Source: Croceibacterium_A sp044506565
GTDB taxonomy: Bacteria; Pseudomonadota; Alphaproteobacteria; Sphingomonadales; Sphingomonadaceae
DNA: 22,884 bases
Assembly: GCA_044506565.1 (NCBI GenBank)
Contig: JBIQKN010000044.1
Location: 1-22,884, forward strand
Direction: 5' to 3'
Part shown: positions 1 to 7,497 of the stretch, piece after piece
Numbering within the stretch: the first letter of the stretch is position 1
Layout of the letters: the number at the start of each line of letters is the position of its first letter
The notes under the pieces: generated by a model
The model's input: the letters and a program-made list of their open reading frames with translations, nothing else
Database searches by the model: none
Told to the model about the DNA's origin: nothing
Position numbers and translations under genes: made by a program

Positions 1-95
1 CTGCCACCTCCCCATCGGCTTCGCCGACAGGAAGGATTGGGTGACGCCGCTGCCCGTCTCGGTCAAAATCAACCGCATCCGATCCGGCGCGATCC

Positions 96-1502
96 TCACG
101 CGAGCGCGGCGTCCTCCGCCCGGCCGTCGCCCATCAGCCGCTTGGCGAGGAACAGCTTGAACAGCGTGAACGCCACGAGCCCGACTGCCGCAGTGGCGAC
201 GTGGAAGAGCCAGAAGGTCGTCGTGTCCCACGTCGAATACCAGCCGCCGGTGGTGCCGGTGATCTGGTTCGCGAGGAAGAAGGCCAGGTAGTAGATTCCG
301 ATCACCGTCGCGTTGATCTGCCGCGGGGCGAGGCGGGTGAACAGCGCCAGGCTGACCGGCAGGATGTGCGCGAAGCCGATATTGTTGAACAGGTGGAACA
401 TCACCGGCCAGAACAGGCCGATCTTGCCGTCGCCCTGGGTTGCCGCGGCGATCACCAGGCACAGCCCGCCGGCGATCGTGAACACCGAGCCGATGATCAT
501 CTTGCCGAGCTCGTCGGGCTCGTTGCCGGTCCGGTCGGCGCGCCACTTCCAGAACCACGCCACCGCGACCAGCATCGAGAAGCTCAGCGTGGCGTCGATG
601 GTGATCATCCAGGTGGTCGGGATCGTGCGTCCGAAAAAGGTTAGCTGAAACTCCTGGTCGGCCCAGACGAGGTAGGCGTTGAAGATCTGCTGGTTGGTCA
701 ACAGCGCCACCGCCATGACGGGCACGAGCACGACCACCGCGAGAATGCGGCCCCAGTCGGTCCGCGTCAGCGTGTCGCGCCGCGCGGGGCCGGCATCCTT
801 CTTCCGCGGCCGGTTGTCGGCGGGCAGCCACGGGCCGGCCTTGAGGTAGAGCAGCAGGCCGATCACCATCACCACCCCGGCGGTGCCGAAGCCGTAGTGC
901 CAGCCGACGTTCTCGCCGAGCGTGCCCGAGATCAGCGGCGCGGCGACCACCGAGACGTTGATCGCGATGTAGAAGATCTGGAAAGCCATCGCCCGGCGCA
1001 AGTCGCCGTCCTTGTAGAGCTCGCCCACCTGGCTGGCGATGTTGCCCTTGAACAGGCCGACGCCGACGATCAGCGTGACCAGCGCGAGCAGGAAGGTTCC
1101 CTCGAACGCCATCAGGAAATGGCCGAGCGACATCACCGCGCCGCCGAGGATCAGCGTCGTCCGCCGGCCGAGCCAGCGGTCGGCGAGCAACCCGCCGAGG
1201 ATCGGGGTCAGGTAGACCAGCGAGGCGTAGTCGCCGAAGATCGCCGAGGCGAGCGGCTGCCCCTCCGCCCCGCCGTAGCGCCACTGCTGCAGCCAGCCGA
1301 GCCCGGCGACCGCGTCGAACCGCTCGGGCAGCAAGTAGTTGACCATGTACAGCACGAGCAGCGTCTGCATCGAGTAGTACGAGAACCGCTCGCAGCCCTC
1401 GACGACCGAGAGGTAGCCGAGCCCTTTGGGATGCCCGAGAAACGCGCGGTCGTTTCGCGCGGCGACATCGTCGAGTTCGGGCGTGGCTTCGGCGACCGTC
1501 AT
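96..1502 (-). CDS. POT-family (proton-dependent oligopeptide) MFS transporter, 468 aa
   Basis: Predicted inner-membrane proton-coupled di/tripeptide importer of the POT/PTR family (PF00854). Seen: the family signature ExxERFxYY at residues 35-43 (EGCERFSYY) in the first membrane helix, many hydrophobic helices, and a basic cytoplasmic loop near the middle (NRPRKKDAG) between the two halves, as in MFS proteins. Length fits bacterial POT proteins (about 460-520 aa). The start chosen is the ATG at 1502, preceded by a GGGAGAGAG ribosome site; an upstream in-frame start at 1532 has no such support. The gene stands alone: its upstream side is the repeat element at 1587-1822 and its stop is 95 bases from the left edge. 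Substrate range (peptides versus other nitrogenous compounds) cannot be told from sequence. Confidence 0.9.
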   Translation of the reverse strand: MTVAEATPELDDVAARNDRAFLGHPKGLGYLSVVEGCERFSYYSMQTLLVLYMVNYLLPERFDAVAGLGWLQQWRYGGAEGQPLASAIFGDYASLVYLTPILGGLLADRWLGRRTTLILGGAVMSLGHFLMAFEGTFLLALVTLIVGVGLFKGNIASQVGELYKDGDLRRAMAFQIFYIAINVSVVAAPLISGTLGENVGWHYGFGTAGVVMVIGLLLYLKAGPWLPADNRPRKKDAGPARRDTLTRTDWGRILAVVVLVPVMAVALLTNQQIFNAYLVWADQEFQLTFFGRTIPTTWMITIDATLSFSMLVAVAWFWKWRADRTGNEPDELGKMIIGSVFTIAGGLCLVIAAATQGDGKIGLFWPVMFHLFNNIGFAHILPVSLALFTRLAPRQINATVIGIYYLAFFLANQITGTTGGWYSTWDTTTFWLFHVATAAVGLVAFTLFKLFLAKRLMGDGRAEDAALA

Positions 1503-1586
1503 GCGCTCTCTCCCGGGCGGTTGCAGGTGCAACGGGTTAGCGCGCGGCGGGGCGATTGTCGCGGAGTTTTGGCGGGAGGGGGAAGG

Positions 1587-1822
1587 GGGAAGGAGCCCTC
1601 ATCCAAGCTCCGCTAGCCAGCAAGCTGGCAAGCTGCGCTATCCTTCTCCCGCCAGCGGGAGAAGGAACCTTGGCCGCGAGCGCCGCGCTCCTCCTTCTCC
1701 CGCCAGCGGGAGAAGGAGCTTGGCCGCCAGCGTCGCGCTCTTCCTTCTCCCGCTGGCGGGAGAAGGATACGCAGACTTGGCCCCGAAGGGGCTTAGTCGG
1801 AGTTGGATGAGGGCTCCTTCCC
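1587..1822. repeat. MITE-like element with 20-bp perfect terminal inverted repeats
   Basis: The ends 1587-1606 and 1803-1822 are exact reverse complements over 20 bp. The match continues imperfectly outward for about 6 bases and inward for about 12 (CTCCGCTA against CTCCGACTA). The 196 bases between them hold three tandem palindromes, listed separately. No coding sequence is supported inside it. It fills almost the whole gap between the aroB stop (1833) and the POT transporter start (1502). The layout resembles a non-autonomous miniature transposable element or a mosaic intergenic repeat. No target-site duplication could be identified at the outer ends. Confidence 0.7.
1641..1767. repeat. Three tandem palindromic repeats, period about 50 bp
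   Basis: Near-identical palindromes lie at 1641-1666, 1691-1718 and 1742-1767. Each has 12-13 bp perfect arms (TCCTTCTCCCGC and its complement) around a 2-base centre (CA, CA, TG). The intervening 23-25 bases are also alike (CTTGGCCGC.AGCG.CGCGCTC), so the true unit is about 50 bp. Transcripts from either strand would form strong hairpins, so the array may end aroB transcription or stabilise its 3' end. Palindromes of this CTTCTCCCGC type are common intergenic repeats in GC-rich proteobacteria (recalled, not searched). Confidence 0.85.
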
Positions 1823-1832
1823 TCCTCCAGGC

Positions 1833-2942
1833 TCAATGCGCCTGCAATTCCCCGTCGAGGAACTCTGCCACGTCCTCCAGCGCTACCGCCCGGTCGAGGA
1901 ACGCCTCACCGATCCCGCGCAGCAGGACGAAGGGCAGGGTACCCGCGTCCATCTTCTTGTCGTGCAGCATGTGCTCGGCGAGCTGGCGGCCGGTGCAGTT
2001 GAGGCCGAGCGCGGCGATCTCGCTCGGCAGGCCGGCGGCCTCGATCGCGGCGGCGACGCGGGCGGCGTCCTCGTCGGAGATGTAGCCGCGGCGGGCGGAA
2101 TACCGCGCCGCCAGCACCATGCCGAGCGCGACGCCTTCTCCGTGGAGCAGGCGGTCGGAAAAGCCGGTCTGCGCCTCGAGCGCATGGCCGAACGTATGCC
2201 CCAGGTTGAGCAGCGCGCGTGTGCCGGTGGTCTCGCGCTCGTCCTCGGCGACGATCCGCGCCTTGGCCCTGACGCTTTCGGTCACCGCGTATTCCTGCGC
2301 CTCGCCATGGCCGGCGAGAACATCGGGACCATTCGCTTCGCACCATTCGAAGAATGTGCGGTCGCCGAGGATGCCGTACTTGATCACTTCGGCGTAGCCG
2401 GCCCCCATCTCGCGCGCCGGCAGCGTGGCCAGCGTGTCGAGGTCGGCCAGCACCAGGCTCGGCTGGTGGAACGCGCCGACGAGGTTCTTGCCCGCGGCGG
2501 CGTTGATCGCGGTCTTGCCGCCGACGCTCGAATCGACTTGCGCGAGCAGCGTGGTCGGCAGCTGGATGAAGCCGCAGCCGCGCTTGAGCACGGCCGCGGC
2601 GAACCCGGTCAGGTCGCCGATCACCCCGCCGCCGAGCGCGAGCACGTGGTCGCCGCGCTCGACTTCCTCGGCCAGCAGCCAGTCGACCACCCGCTCGAGC
2701 CCGGCCCACGACTTGGCGCCTTCGCCCGGCTCGAGCACCAGCCAGCGCGGCTCGAGCCCCGCTCCCGCCAGCGCAGCCGCGACCGTCGCCTGCCAATGCG
2801 CGGCGACGTTGGCGTCGGTGACGATCGGCACGCGCGCCTTGCGCAGCAGCGGGCCGCACTGCGCGGGCAGGTCGGCGAGCAGCCCGCTGCCGACCCGAAC
2901 CTCGTAGGAGCGGCCGGCGAGTTCGACCAGGATCACAGCCAT
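1833..2942 (-). CDS. aroB: 3-dehydroquinate synthase
   Basis: Second enzyme of the shikimate pathway; cytoplasmic, NAD- and divalent-metal-dependent conversion of DAHP to 3-dehydroquinate for aromatic amino acids. Seen in the 369-aa product: the NAD-site glycine motif GGGVIGD at 104-110, DSSVGGKTA at 137-145, the metal-ligand segment AEVIKYG (E185), LGHTFGH (H249, H253) and HGEG (H267). The length is usual for the family. Its ATG overlaps the end of aroK by 10 bases, so the two are an operon and probably translationally coupled. Downstream is the palindromic repeat array, which may serve as the transcript end. All expected catalytic segments are present and nothing suggests a defect. Confidence 0.97.
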   Translation of the reverse strand: MAVILVELAGRSYEVRVGSGLLADLPAQCGPLLRKARVPIVTDANVAAHWQATVAAALAGAGLEPRWLVLEPGEGAKSWAGLERVVDWLLAEEVERGDHVLALGGGVIGDLTGFAAAVLKRGCGFIQLPTTLLAQVDSSVGGKTAINAAAGKNLVGAFHQPSLVLADLDTLATLPAREMGAGYAEVIKYGILGDRTFFEWCEANGPDVLAGHGEAQEYAVTESVRAKARIVAEDERETTGTRALLNLGHTFGHALEAQTGFSDRLLHGEGVALGMVLAARYSARRGYISDEDAARVAAAIEAAGLPSEIAALGLNCTGRQLAEHMLHDKKMDAGTLPFVLLRGIGEAFLDRAVALEDVAEFLDGELQAH

Positions 2943-3502
2943 GCGTCGAGTGCCTTCAGGATGCGGTTGACGGCTTCGCTGTGCGGACCTGCGTCGCTCA
3001 TCACCTTGATCGGCGCTTCGGAGTACGCGGGTTCGCGCTCGGCCTTAAGGCGCGTGACGATCTCGGTCGGGTCGCCGTCGCGCAGCAGCGGGCGGGTGTC
3101 CTTGCGCGATACGCGGTCGACCAGGGTCGCCACATCGCTGTCGAGCCATACCGCGATGCCCTTGCGGTGGATCAGCGCACGCGTGTCGGGCTGGACGAAG
3201 GCGCCGCCGCCGGTCGCTATGACCCCCGGCCCGCCGTCGAGCAGCCGCGCGATCACGCGCCGCTCGCCGTCGCGGAAGTGCGCCTCGCCGAAGCGCTCGA
3301 AGATCTCCGACACGGTCATCTGGGCCGCTTGTTCGATCTCCTCGTCGGCGTCGCGGAACGCCAGGCCGAGCAATTGCGCGAGCTTGCGGCCGATCGTCGA
3401 CTTGCCGACGCCCATCATCCCGACGAGCACGATCGGCCGGTCGATGCGCGCGGCGAGGCCCCTTATCTCGCTGTCGCTGAGGCTGCGGGTTTCGATGGTC
3501 AT
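2933..3502 (-). CDS. aroK: Shikimate kinase
   Basis: Cytoplasmic ATP-dependent phosphorylation of shikimate to shikimate-3-phosphate. The 189-aa product shows the P-loop GMMGVGKS at residues 28-35, the substrate-binding FRDADEEIE segment near 49-57, GEAHFRDGE with the substrate-contacting arginine R77, GGGAF at 98-102, and the DTRPLL lid region. The start at 3502 gives normal N-terminal spacing to the P-loop. The open frame continues upstream for hundreds of codons, but only as an antisense shadow of the 607-aa gene on the other strand. No good Shine-Dalgarno sequence precedes this ATG, and a possible promoter sits so close that a leaderless transcript is plausible. First gene of the aroK-aroB operon, divergent from the membrane-protein gene at 3582. 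Confidence 0.96.
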   Translation of the reverse strand: MTIETRSLSDSEIRGLAARIDRPIVLVGMMGVGKSTIGRKLAQLLGLAFRDADEEIEQAAQMTVSEIFERFGEAHFRDGERRVIARLLDGGPGVIATGGGAFVQPDTRALIHRKGIAVWLDSDVATLVDRVSRKDTRPLLRDGDPTEIVTRLKAEREPAYSEAPIKVMSDAGPHSEAVNRILKALDAWL

Positions 3503-3512
3503 TGCCGCACGC

Positions 3513-3540
3513 GCTATAGATGGGCTAACCGCGCGTGCAA
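3513..3540 (-). promoter_or_regulatory. aroK: Possible aroK promoter (minus strand)
   Basis: Read on the minus strand, TTGCAC (3540-3535) and TATAGC (3518-3513) are separated by 16 bases. The -10 box would put the transcript start within a few bases of the aroK ATG at 3502, implying a very short or absent leader. Only 4 of 6 (-10) and 3 of 6 (-35) consensus bases match, so this is a weak prediction. Confidence 0.3.
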
Positions 3541-3581
3541 GCTTGGCCGACAAGGTCGTTTCGAAGGTCCGTTCGTTGGCG

Positions 3582-3728
3582 ATGCGCCGCAAGAACCTCT
3601 GGGTGGGATTGCTGTTTCTGCTGGCTCTGTTCCTCTTCGTGGCATGGTACGACGGCGGCCGCGAACCGCAGCGGCTGATCGAGCAGCCGGTCGAGCTGCC
3701 GCCCGAGCTGGCGGGGAGCTTCGCGTGA
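3582..3728 (+). CDS. Small single-pass membrane protein, 48 aa, unknown function
   Basis: A 48-aa product with a basic start (MRRKN), one hydrophobic helix at about residues 6-22 (LWVGLLFLLALFLFVAW), then a polar tail with acidic and proline residues (EQPVELPPEL). This predicts a single inner-membrane span with the N terminus in the cytoplasm and the tail in the periplasm. The stop TGA overlaps the GTG start of the next gene (GTGA, 3725-3728), strongly suggesting translational coupling and co-function with the 607-aa exported protein. It lies divergent from aroK. I do not recognise a named family. Support for it being real is the membrane-protein composition, the exact stop/start overlap and the otherwise empty space; there is no clear ribosome site. 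Confidence 0.7.
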   Translation: MRRKNLWVGLLFLLALFLFVAWYDGGREPQRLIEQPVELPPELAGSFA

Positions 3729-5548
3729 CGCGCGCTGTCTGGCTCGCCGGGGCCGTCCTGGCCGTCAGTTCGACGCTGGCGCTGGCCGCGCCCGAATCGC
3801 TGCTGCCACCGGTGTTCGACGATCCGCCGCCGGCCGCGCCGACTCCGCGGCCGGCACCGGCACCTTCGGCGGGCGAACCGCCGGCAGCCCCCGGCGCTCC
3901 GGGCCCGATGATCCAGCCGCTCCCCGGCCTCACGGCCGGCACGGAGCCGGTCGCGCCGGTGGTCCTGCCGGAAGATTTCCCGAGCCTCGCCGAGCTCGAG
4001 GCGATGTCGCCCGACGAGGTCGACGACCTGCTCGGGCTGAAGCCGCGGTACGACATTCCGCCGGCGGCCCGGCGGGCGACACGGCAGATCGGCGTGATCG
4101 GCGCCGACGAGGGCGGTTTCGCGGCGGGCCTGCTCGACGAGCAGCCGCCCGAGCTGATCCGCGCCGCGCTCGCAGCCAACAATGGCCCCCTGGTTTCGCG
4201 TTGGGGCCACATCCTGTTGCGGCGAGCGCTGGCCAGCCGGATGGACGCCCCGCGCGGCATGGACGCGGTAACTTTCGCCGCGCTGCGCGCCGCGCTGCTC
4301 AACCGGATGGGCGAAAGCGCCGCTGCGCGGGCGCTGGTGCAGGACGTCGATTCGGCCAACTACAACACCGCGCTCGCCTCGGCCGCCTTCGATGCCTACC
4401 TCGCGACCGGCGACGTGCTCGGCATCTGCCCGGTCGCGGAGCTCAAGAGCACGCTGCGCGACGACCCCGAGTGGCGCATGAACCGCTGGATCTGCGCGTC
4501 CTATTCGGGCGACGCGCGCGAGGCCGAACGCCAGCTCGAGCGGATGCGCTACTACGGCGAGGCGACGCGGATCGACGCGCTGCTCGCCCAGCGCTTTGCC
4601 GGAGCCGCGGGCGAGGGGCGGCGCGAAGTCACGATCGAGTGGAACGGCGTCGAGGAGCTGACCCCGTGGCGCTTCGCGCTCTCGCGCGCGCTCGGTGTCG
4701 AGCTGCCCGCGTCGCTGCGCGACGATGCCGGGGTACGTTACGACCTCGCGGACGTGCTGATCCCCGCGGTGCCGCTGCCCGCACGCCTGGCGGCCTCCGA
4801 CCGCGCCGGCGCGCGGGGCCTGCTGTCGTCGGCGGCGATGGTCGACCTCTACTCGCAGCTGTGGGCGGACAACCTCGACGTCGAAGCCCGCTCGCTCGCG
4901 GCGAGCCTGCGCGAAGCCTACGTGGCGCGGGATCCGGCCGACCGGCTCGCGGCGATGCAAACGCTGTGGGCCGACGGAGACGACTACGGCCGTCTGGTGC
5001 TGACGGCCTATGCGGCCGCGCGCCTGCCGGTCAGCAACGACCTCGTCGACGAGGCGCCGAGGATCATCGGCTCGATGCTTGCTGCGGGCCTCGACCGCAA
5101 CGCGATGCGCTGGGCGCCTGCTTTGCGCGACGGCAGCGAGGGCTGGGCGCTGCTCGCGCTGGCCCAACCGCAGGGGCGGGCGCAGGTCGCCAGCGGCGCG
5201 ATCAACAGCTTCATCGACGACGACGACAGCCCCGACCAGCGCAAGTCGCGGTTCCTCGTTGCCGGGCTCGCCGGGCTCGGGCGGCTCGATACCGGTTCGG
5301 TCTCGTCGCTCTCGGCGCAGCTCGGCCTCAACTTGGGGCGCGAGAGCCCGTGGAGCCGCAAGATCGACCGGGCGGCGGAGCTGGGCAATCCGGCGCTGGT
5401 GGCGCTGCTCGCCGGGCTCGGCATGCAGGGCGACGGCTGGGACAAGATGACTGCCCGCCACCTCTACCACATCGTCCGCGCGCTCGACCGCGTGGGACTA
5501 AGCGCCGAGGCGCGGATGATCGCCGCCGAGGCCGTGGCGCGGGGCTGA
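3725..5548 (+). CDS. Exported protein of unknown function with Pro-rich linker, 607 aa
   Basis: I do not recognise a named family. The GTG start at 3725 is chosen because a signal peptide follows at once (VTRAVWLAGAVLAVSSTLALA, cleavage near residues 21-23) and because it overlaps the preceding stop; the frame is open further upstream but only as an artefact. Residues about 27-62 are rich in proline and alanine (a flexible linker). The remainder, about 75-607, is Ala/Leu/Arg-rich, has no obvious membrane segments and looks wholly alpha-helical, with motifs such as ARALVQDVDSANYNTALASAAFDAYL and ALLALAQPQ that resemble TPR/Sel1-like helical repeats without being clear copies. It is likely periplasmic or envelope-associated, working with the 48-aa membrane protein. 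The gene ends 33 bases before xerD, in the same frame. Confidence 0.85.
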   Translation: MTRAVWLAGAVLAVSSTLALAAPESLLPPVFDDPPPAAPTPRPAPAPSAGEPPAAPGAPGPMIQPLPGLTAGTEPVAPVVLPEDFPSLAELEAMSPDEVDDLLGLKPRYDIPPAARRATRQIGVIGADEGGFAAGLLDEQPPELIRAALAANNGPLVSRWGHILLRRALASRMDAPRGMDAVTFAALRAALLNRMGESAAARALVQDVDSANYNTALASAAFDAYLATGDVLGICPVAELKSTLRDDPEWRMNRWICASYSGDAREAERQLERMRYYGEATRIDALLAQRFAGAAGEGRREVTIEWNGVEELTPWRFALSRALGVELPASLRDDAGVRYDLADVLIPAVPLPARLAASDRAGARGLLSSAAMVDLYSQLWADNLDVEARSLAASLREAYVARDPADRLAAMQTLWADGDDYGRLVLTAYAAARLPVSNDLVDEAPRIIGSMLAAGLDRNAMRWAPALRDGSEGWALLALAQPQGRAQVASGAINSFIDDDDSPDQRKSRFLVAGLAGLGRLDTGSVSSLSAQLGLNLGRESPWSRKIDRAAELGNPALVALLAGLGMQGDGWDKMTARHLYHIVRALDRVGLSAEARMIAAEAVARG

Positions 5549-5581
5549 CCCATCGGCGCCGCGATCGATGCGTTCCTCGCA

Positions 5582-6430
5582 ATGCTCGCGGCCCAGCGGG
5601 GCGCGGCTGCGAACACCCTGGCGGCCTACCGGCGCGACCTCGAAGGCGCGGAAGCGCTCGTCGGCGACCTCGTGGCGGCGGACCGGGTCGCGCTGAACCG
5701 GCTGGGCCAGGCATGGGCCGGGCTGGCGCCCGCCACGGTCGCGCGCAAGGCCTCGGCGCTGCGACAGTTCTACGGCTTCCTGCTCGACGAAAAGCTGCGC
5801 GAGGACGATCCCTCGCCGGCGCTGCCGCGGCCGGTGCCGCGCCGCCCGCTGCCGCGGATCCTGTCGCATGCGGAGGTCGAGGCGCTGTTCGCGCGCGCCG
5901 AACTCGAGGCCGACGGCGGACAGCCGGCGCCGATCCGGCTGCTCGCGCTGCTGGAGCTGCTCTACGGTTCGGGGCTGCGGGCTACCGAACTCGTGGCGCT
6001 GCCGCTGGCCGCGGTCCCGCGCGATGCGCCGCTGCTGACGGTGATCGGAAAGGGCTCGCAGCAGCGCATGGTGCCGATCTCGACCCGCGCGCGGCAGGCG
6101 CTGTCGCGCTGGCTCGCGGTGCGCCCCGACGGCGGGCGATACCTGTTCCCTTCGCGCGGCAAACACCTGACTCGCATACGTTTGTTCCAGCTGCTGAAGG
6201 ACCTCGCGGCACGCGCCGGGATAGATCCGGCGAGGGTCAGCCCGCACGTGCTGCGGCACGCCTTCGCCACGCACCTGCTCGAGGGCGGAGCCGATCTTCG
6301 CGTGCTGCAGACGCTGCTCGGCCACGCCGATATCGCCACGACGCAGATCTACACGCACGTCGATTCCGCCCGCCTCGTCGCGCTGGTCAATGCGCGGCAT
6401 CCCCTTGCGGGCGGCGGGCGGGACGGTTAG
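5582..6430 (+). CDS. xerD: Site-specific tyrosine recombinase XerD
   Basis: Cytoplasmic tyrosine recombinase that, with XerC, resolves chromosome dimers at dif. The 282-aa product has the N-terminal SAM-like DNA-binding domain (NTLAAYRRDL near 11-20) and a complete catalytic set: R133 (GSGLRATEL), K157 (GKGSQQR), H222 and R225 (SPHVLRHAFATHLL), H248 (LLGHAD) and nucleophile Y257 (TQIYTHV). The chosen ATG is the only standard in-frame start after the upstream stop, yet homology to E. coli XerD (IEQFLDALW against IDAFLAMLA) begins about 6 codons before it, so the true N terminus may be longer from a non-standard start. Ten bases separate its stop from accA. XerC is the alternative name, but the HPHVLRHAFATHLL context and the accA neighbour favour XerD. 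Confidence 0.93.
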   Translation: MLAAQRGAAANTLAAYRRDLEGAEALVGDLVAADRVALNRLGQAWAGLAPATVARKASALRQFYGFLLDEKLREDDPSPALPRPVPRRPLPRILSHAEVEALFARAELEADGGQPAPIRLLALLELLYGSGLRATELVALPLAAVPRDAPLLTVIGKGSQQRMVPISTRARQALSRWLAVRPDGGRYLFPSRGKHLTRIRLFQLLKDLAARAGIDPARVSPHVLRHAFATHLLEGGADLRVLQTLLGHADIATTQIYTHVDSARLVALVNARHPLAGGGRDG

Positions 6431-6440
6431 CGCGACGGCG

Positions 6441-7412
6441 ATGAACCAGTATCTCGACTTCGAGAAGCCGGTCGCCGAGCTCGAAGCCCGCCTCGCCGAA
6501 TTGCGGGCCGCGGCCGCCGGCGACGACGTCGACATTTCGGACGAGCTCGCGCGGCTCGAGCGCAAGAGCGCGACGCTGCTGGCGAACCTCTACGAATCGC
6601 TCACGCCGTGGCAGAAGACGCAGGTCGCCCGGCACCCGGCGCGCCCGCATTTCCGCGACTACGTGGCGATGATCTTCGAGGACTTCGTGCCGCTGGCCGG
6701 AGATCGCCTGTTCGGCGACGACCAGGCGATCATGGGCGGTCTCGCCACGATCGACGGCCGCAAGGTCATGCTGATCGGGCACGAGAAGGGCAACGACACC
6801 GAGAGCCGGCTGCGCCACAACTTCGGGATGGGCAAGCCCGAGGGCTACCGCAAGGCGATCCGCCTGATGGAGCTGGCCGGGCGCTTCGGCCTGCCGGTGG
6901 TGACACTGGTCGACACCTCCGGCGCCTATCCCGGTGTCGAGGCCGAGGAACGTGGCCAGGCCGAGGCCATCGCCCGCTCTACCGAAGCATGCCTTGCGCT
7001 CCCCGTGCCGATGGTCGCCGCGATCGTCGGCGAAGGCGGTTCGGGCGGGGCGGTGGCCCTGGCCAGCGCCGAGCGCGTGCTGATGTTCGAGCACGCGGTC
7101 TATTCGGTGATCTCGCCCGAGGGCTGCGCGGGCATCCTTTGGCGCACGGCGGAGAAGGCCGCGCAGGCGGCCGAGGCGATGAAAATGACCGCGCAGGATC
7201 TCGCCGAGCTCGGCGTGATCGACCGCATCGTGCCCGAGCCGATCGGCGGAGCGCACCGCGACCCGCGCGGCGCGGCCGACGCGCTCGGCGCGGCGATCTG
7301 CGAGGAGCTCGACGAATTGGGCGGCAAGAGCGTCAAACAGCTGCGCAAGATGCGCGACGACCGCTTCCTGGCGATCGGTGAGGCGCCCAGGGGGCGGAGC
7401 GGTCGGCGCTGA
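6441..7412 (+). CDS. accA: Acetyl-CoA carboxylase carboxyltransferase subunit alpha
   Basis: Alpha subunit of the carboxyltransferase that moves the carboxyl group from biotin to acetyl-CoA, making malonyl-CoA for fatty-acid synthesis; it acts with AccD in an alpha2beta2 complex in the cytoplasm. The 323-aa product starts with the typical MNQYLDFEKP, has the helical N-terminal region (ELARLERKS), TPWQKTQVARHP, GHEKGNDT at 113-120, DTSGAYPG at 158-165 and the oxyanion-forming GEGGSGGA at 197-204, then SPEGCA. Length is normal (about 315-320), with a slightly longer basic tail (RGRSGRR). The ATG at 6441 is chosen by homology; it lies 10 bases after the xerD stop, so the two are probably co-transcribed. 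Confidence 0.97.
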   Translation: MNQYLDFEKPVAELEARLAELRAAAAGDDVDISDELARLERKSATLLANLYESLTPWQKTQVARHPARPHFRDYVAMIFEDFVPLAGDRLFGDDQAIMGGLATIDGRKVMLIGHEKGNDTESRLRHNFGMGKPEGYRKAIRLMELAGRFGLPVVTLVDTSGAYPGVEAEERGQAEAIARSTEACLALPVPMVAAIVGEGGSGGAVALASAERVLMFEHAVYSVISPEGCAGILWRTAEKAAQAAEAMKMTAQDLAELGVIDRIVPEPIGGAHRDPRGAADALGAAICEELDELGGKSVKQLRKMRDDRFLAIGEAPRGRSGRR

Positions 7413-7497
7413 GCGGGAACTGCGCCGCCGCGACCCTGTTCTGAAAGGCCGATGCCGGGCATCGTCCCGCCCGGCCACCGAGGCGAGGAGTCGAAAG

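Noticed and set aside
1..95. Possible gene or terminator at the left edge
   Set aside because: Only a 5-bp hairpin (15-27) without a T-tract and no frame that can be judged in 95 bases.
1641..1767. CRISPR array
   Set aside because: Repeats are full palindromes with 23-25 base spacers that resemble each other; there are only three copies and no cas genes.
1803..3580. Plus-strand open frame over aroB and aroK
   Set aside because: Antisense to two essential-type genes with intact motifs. Only its last 49 codons, from 3582, code for the 48-aa membrane protein.
3503..5470. Long upstream extension of the aroK frame
   Set aside because: The open frame upstream of 3502 is antisense to the 607-aa protein gene; shikimate kinases start just before the P-loop, as the ATG at 3502 gives.
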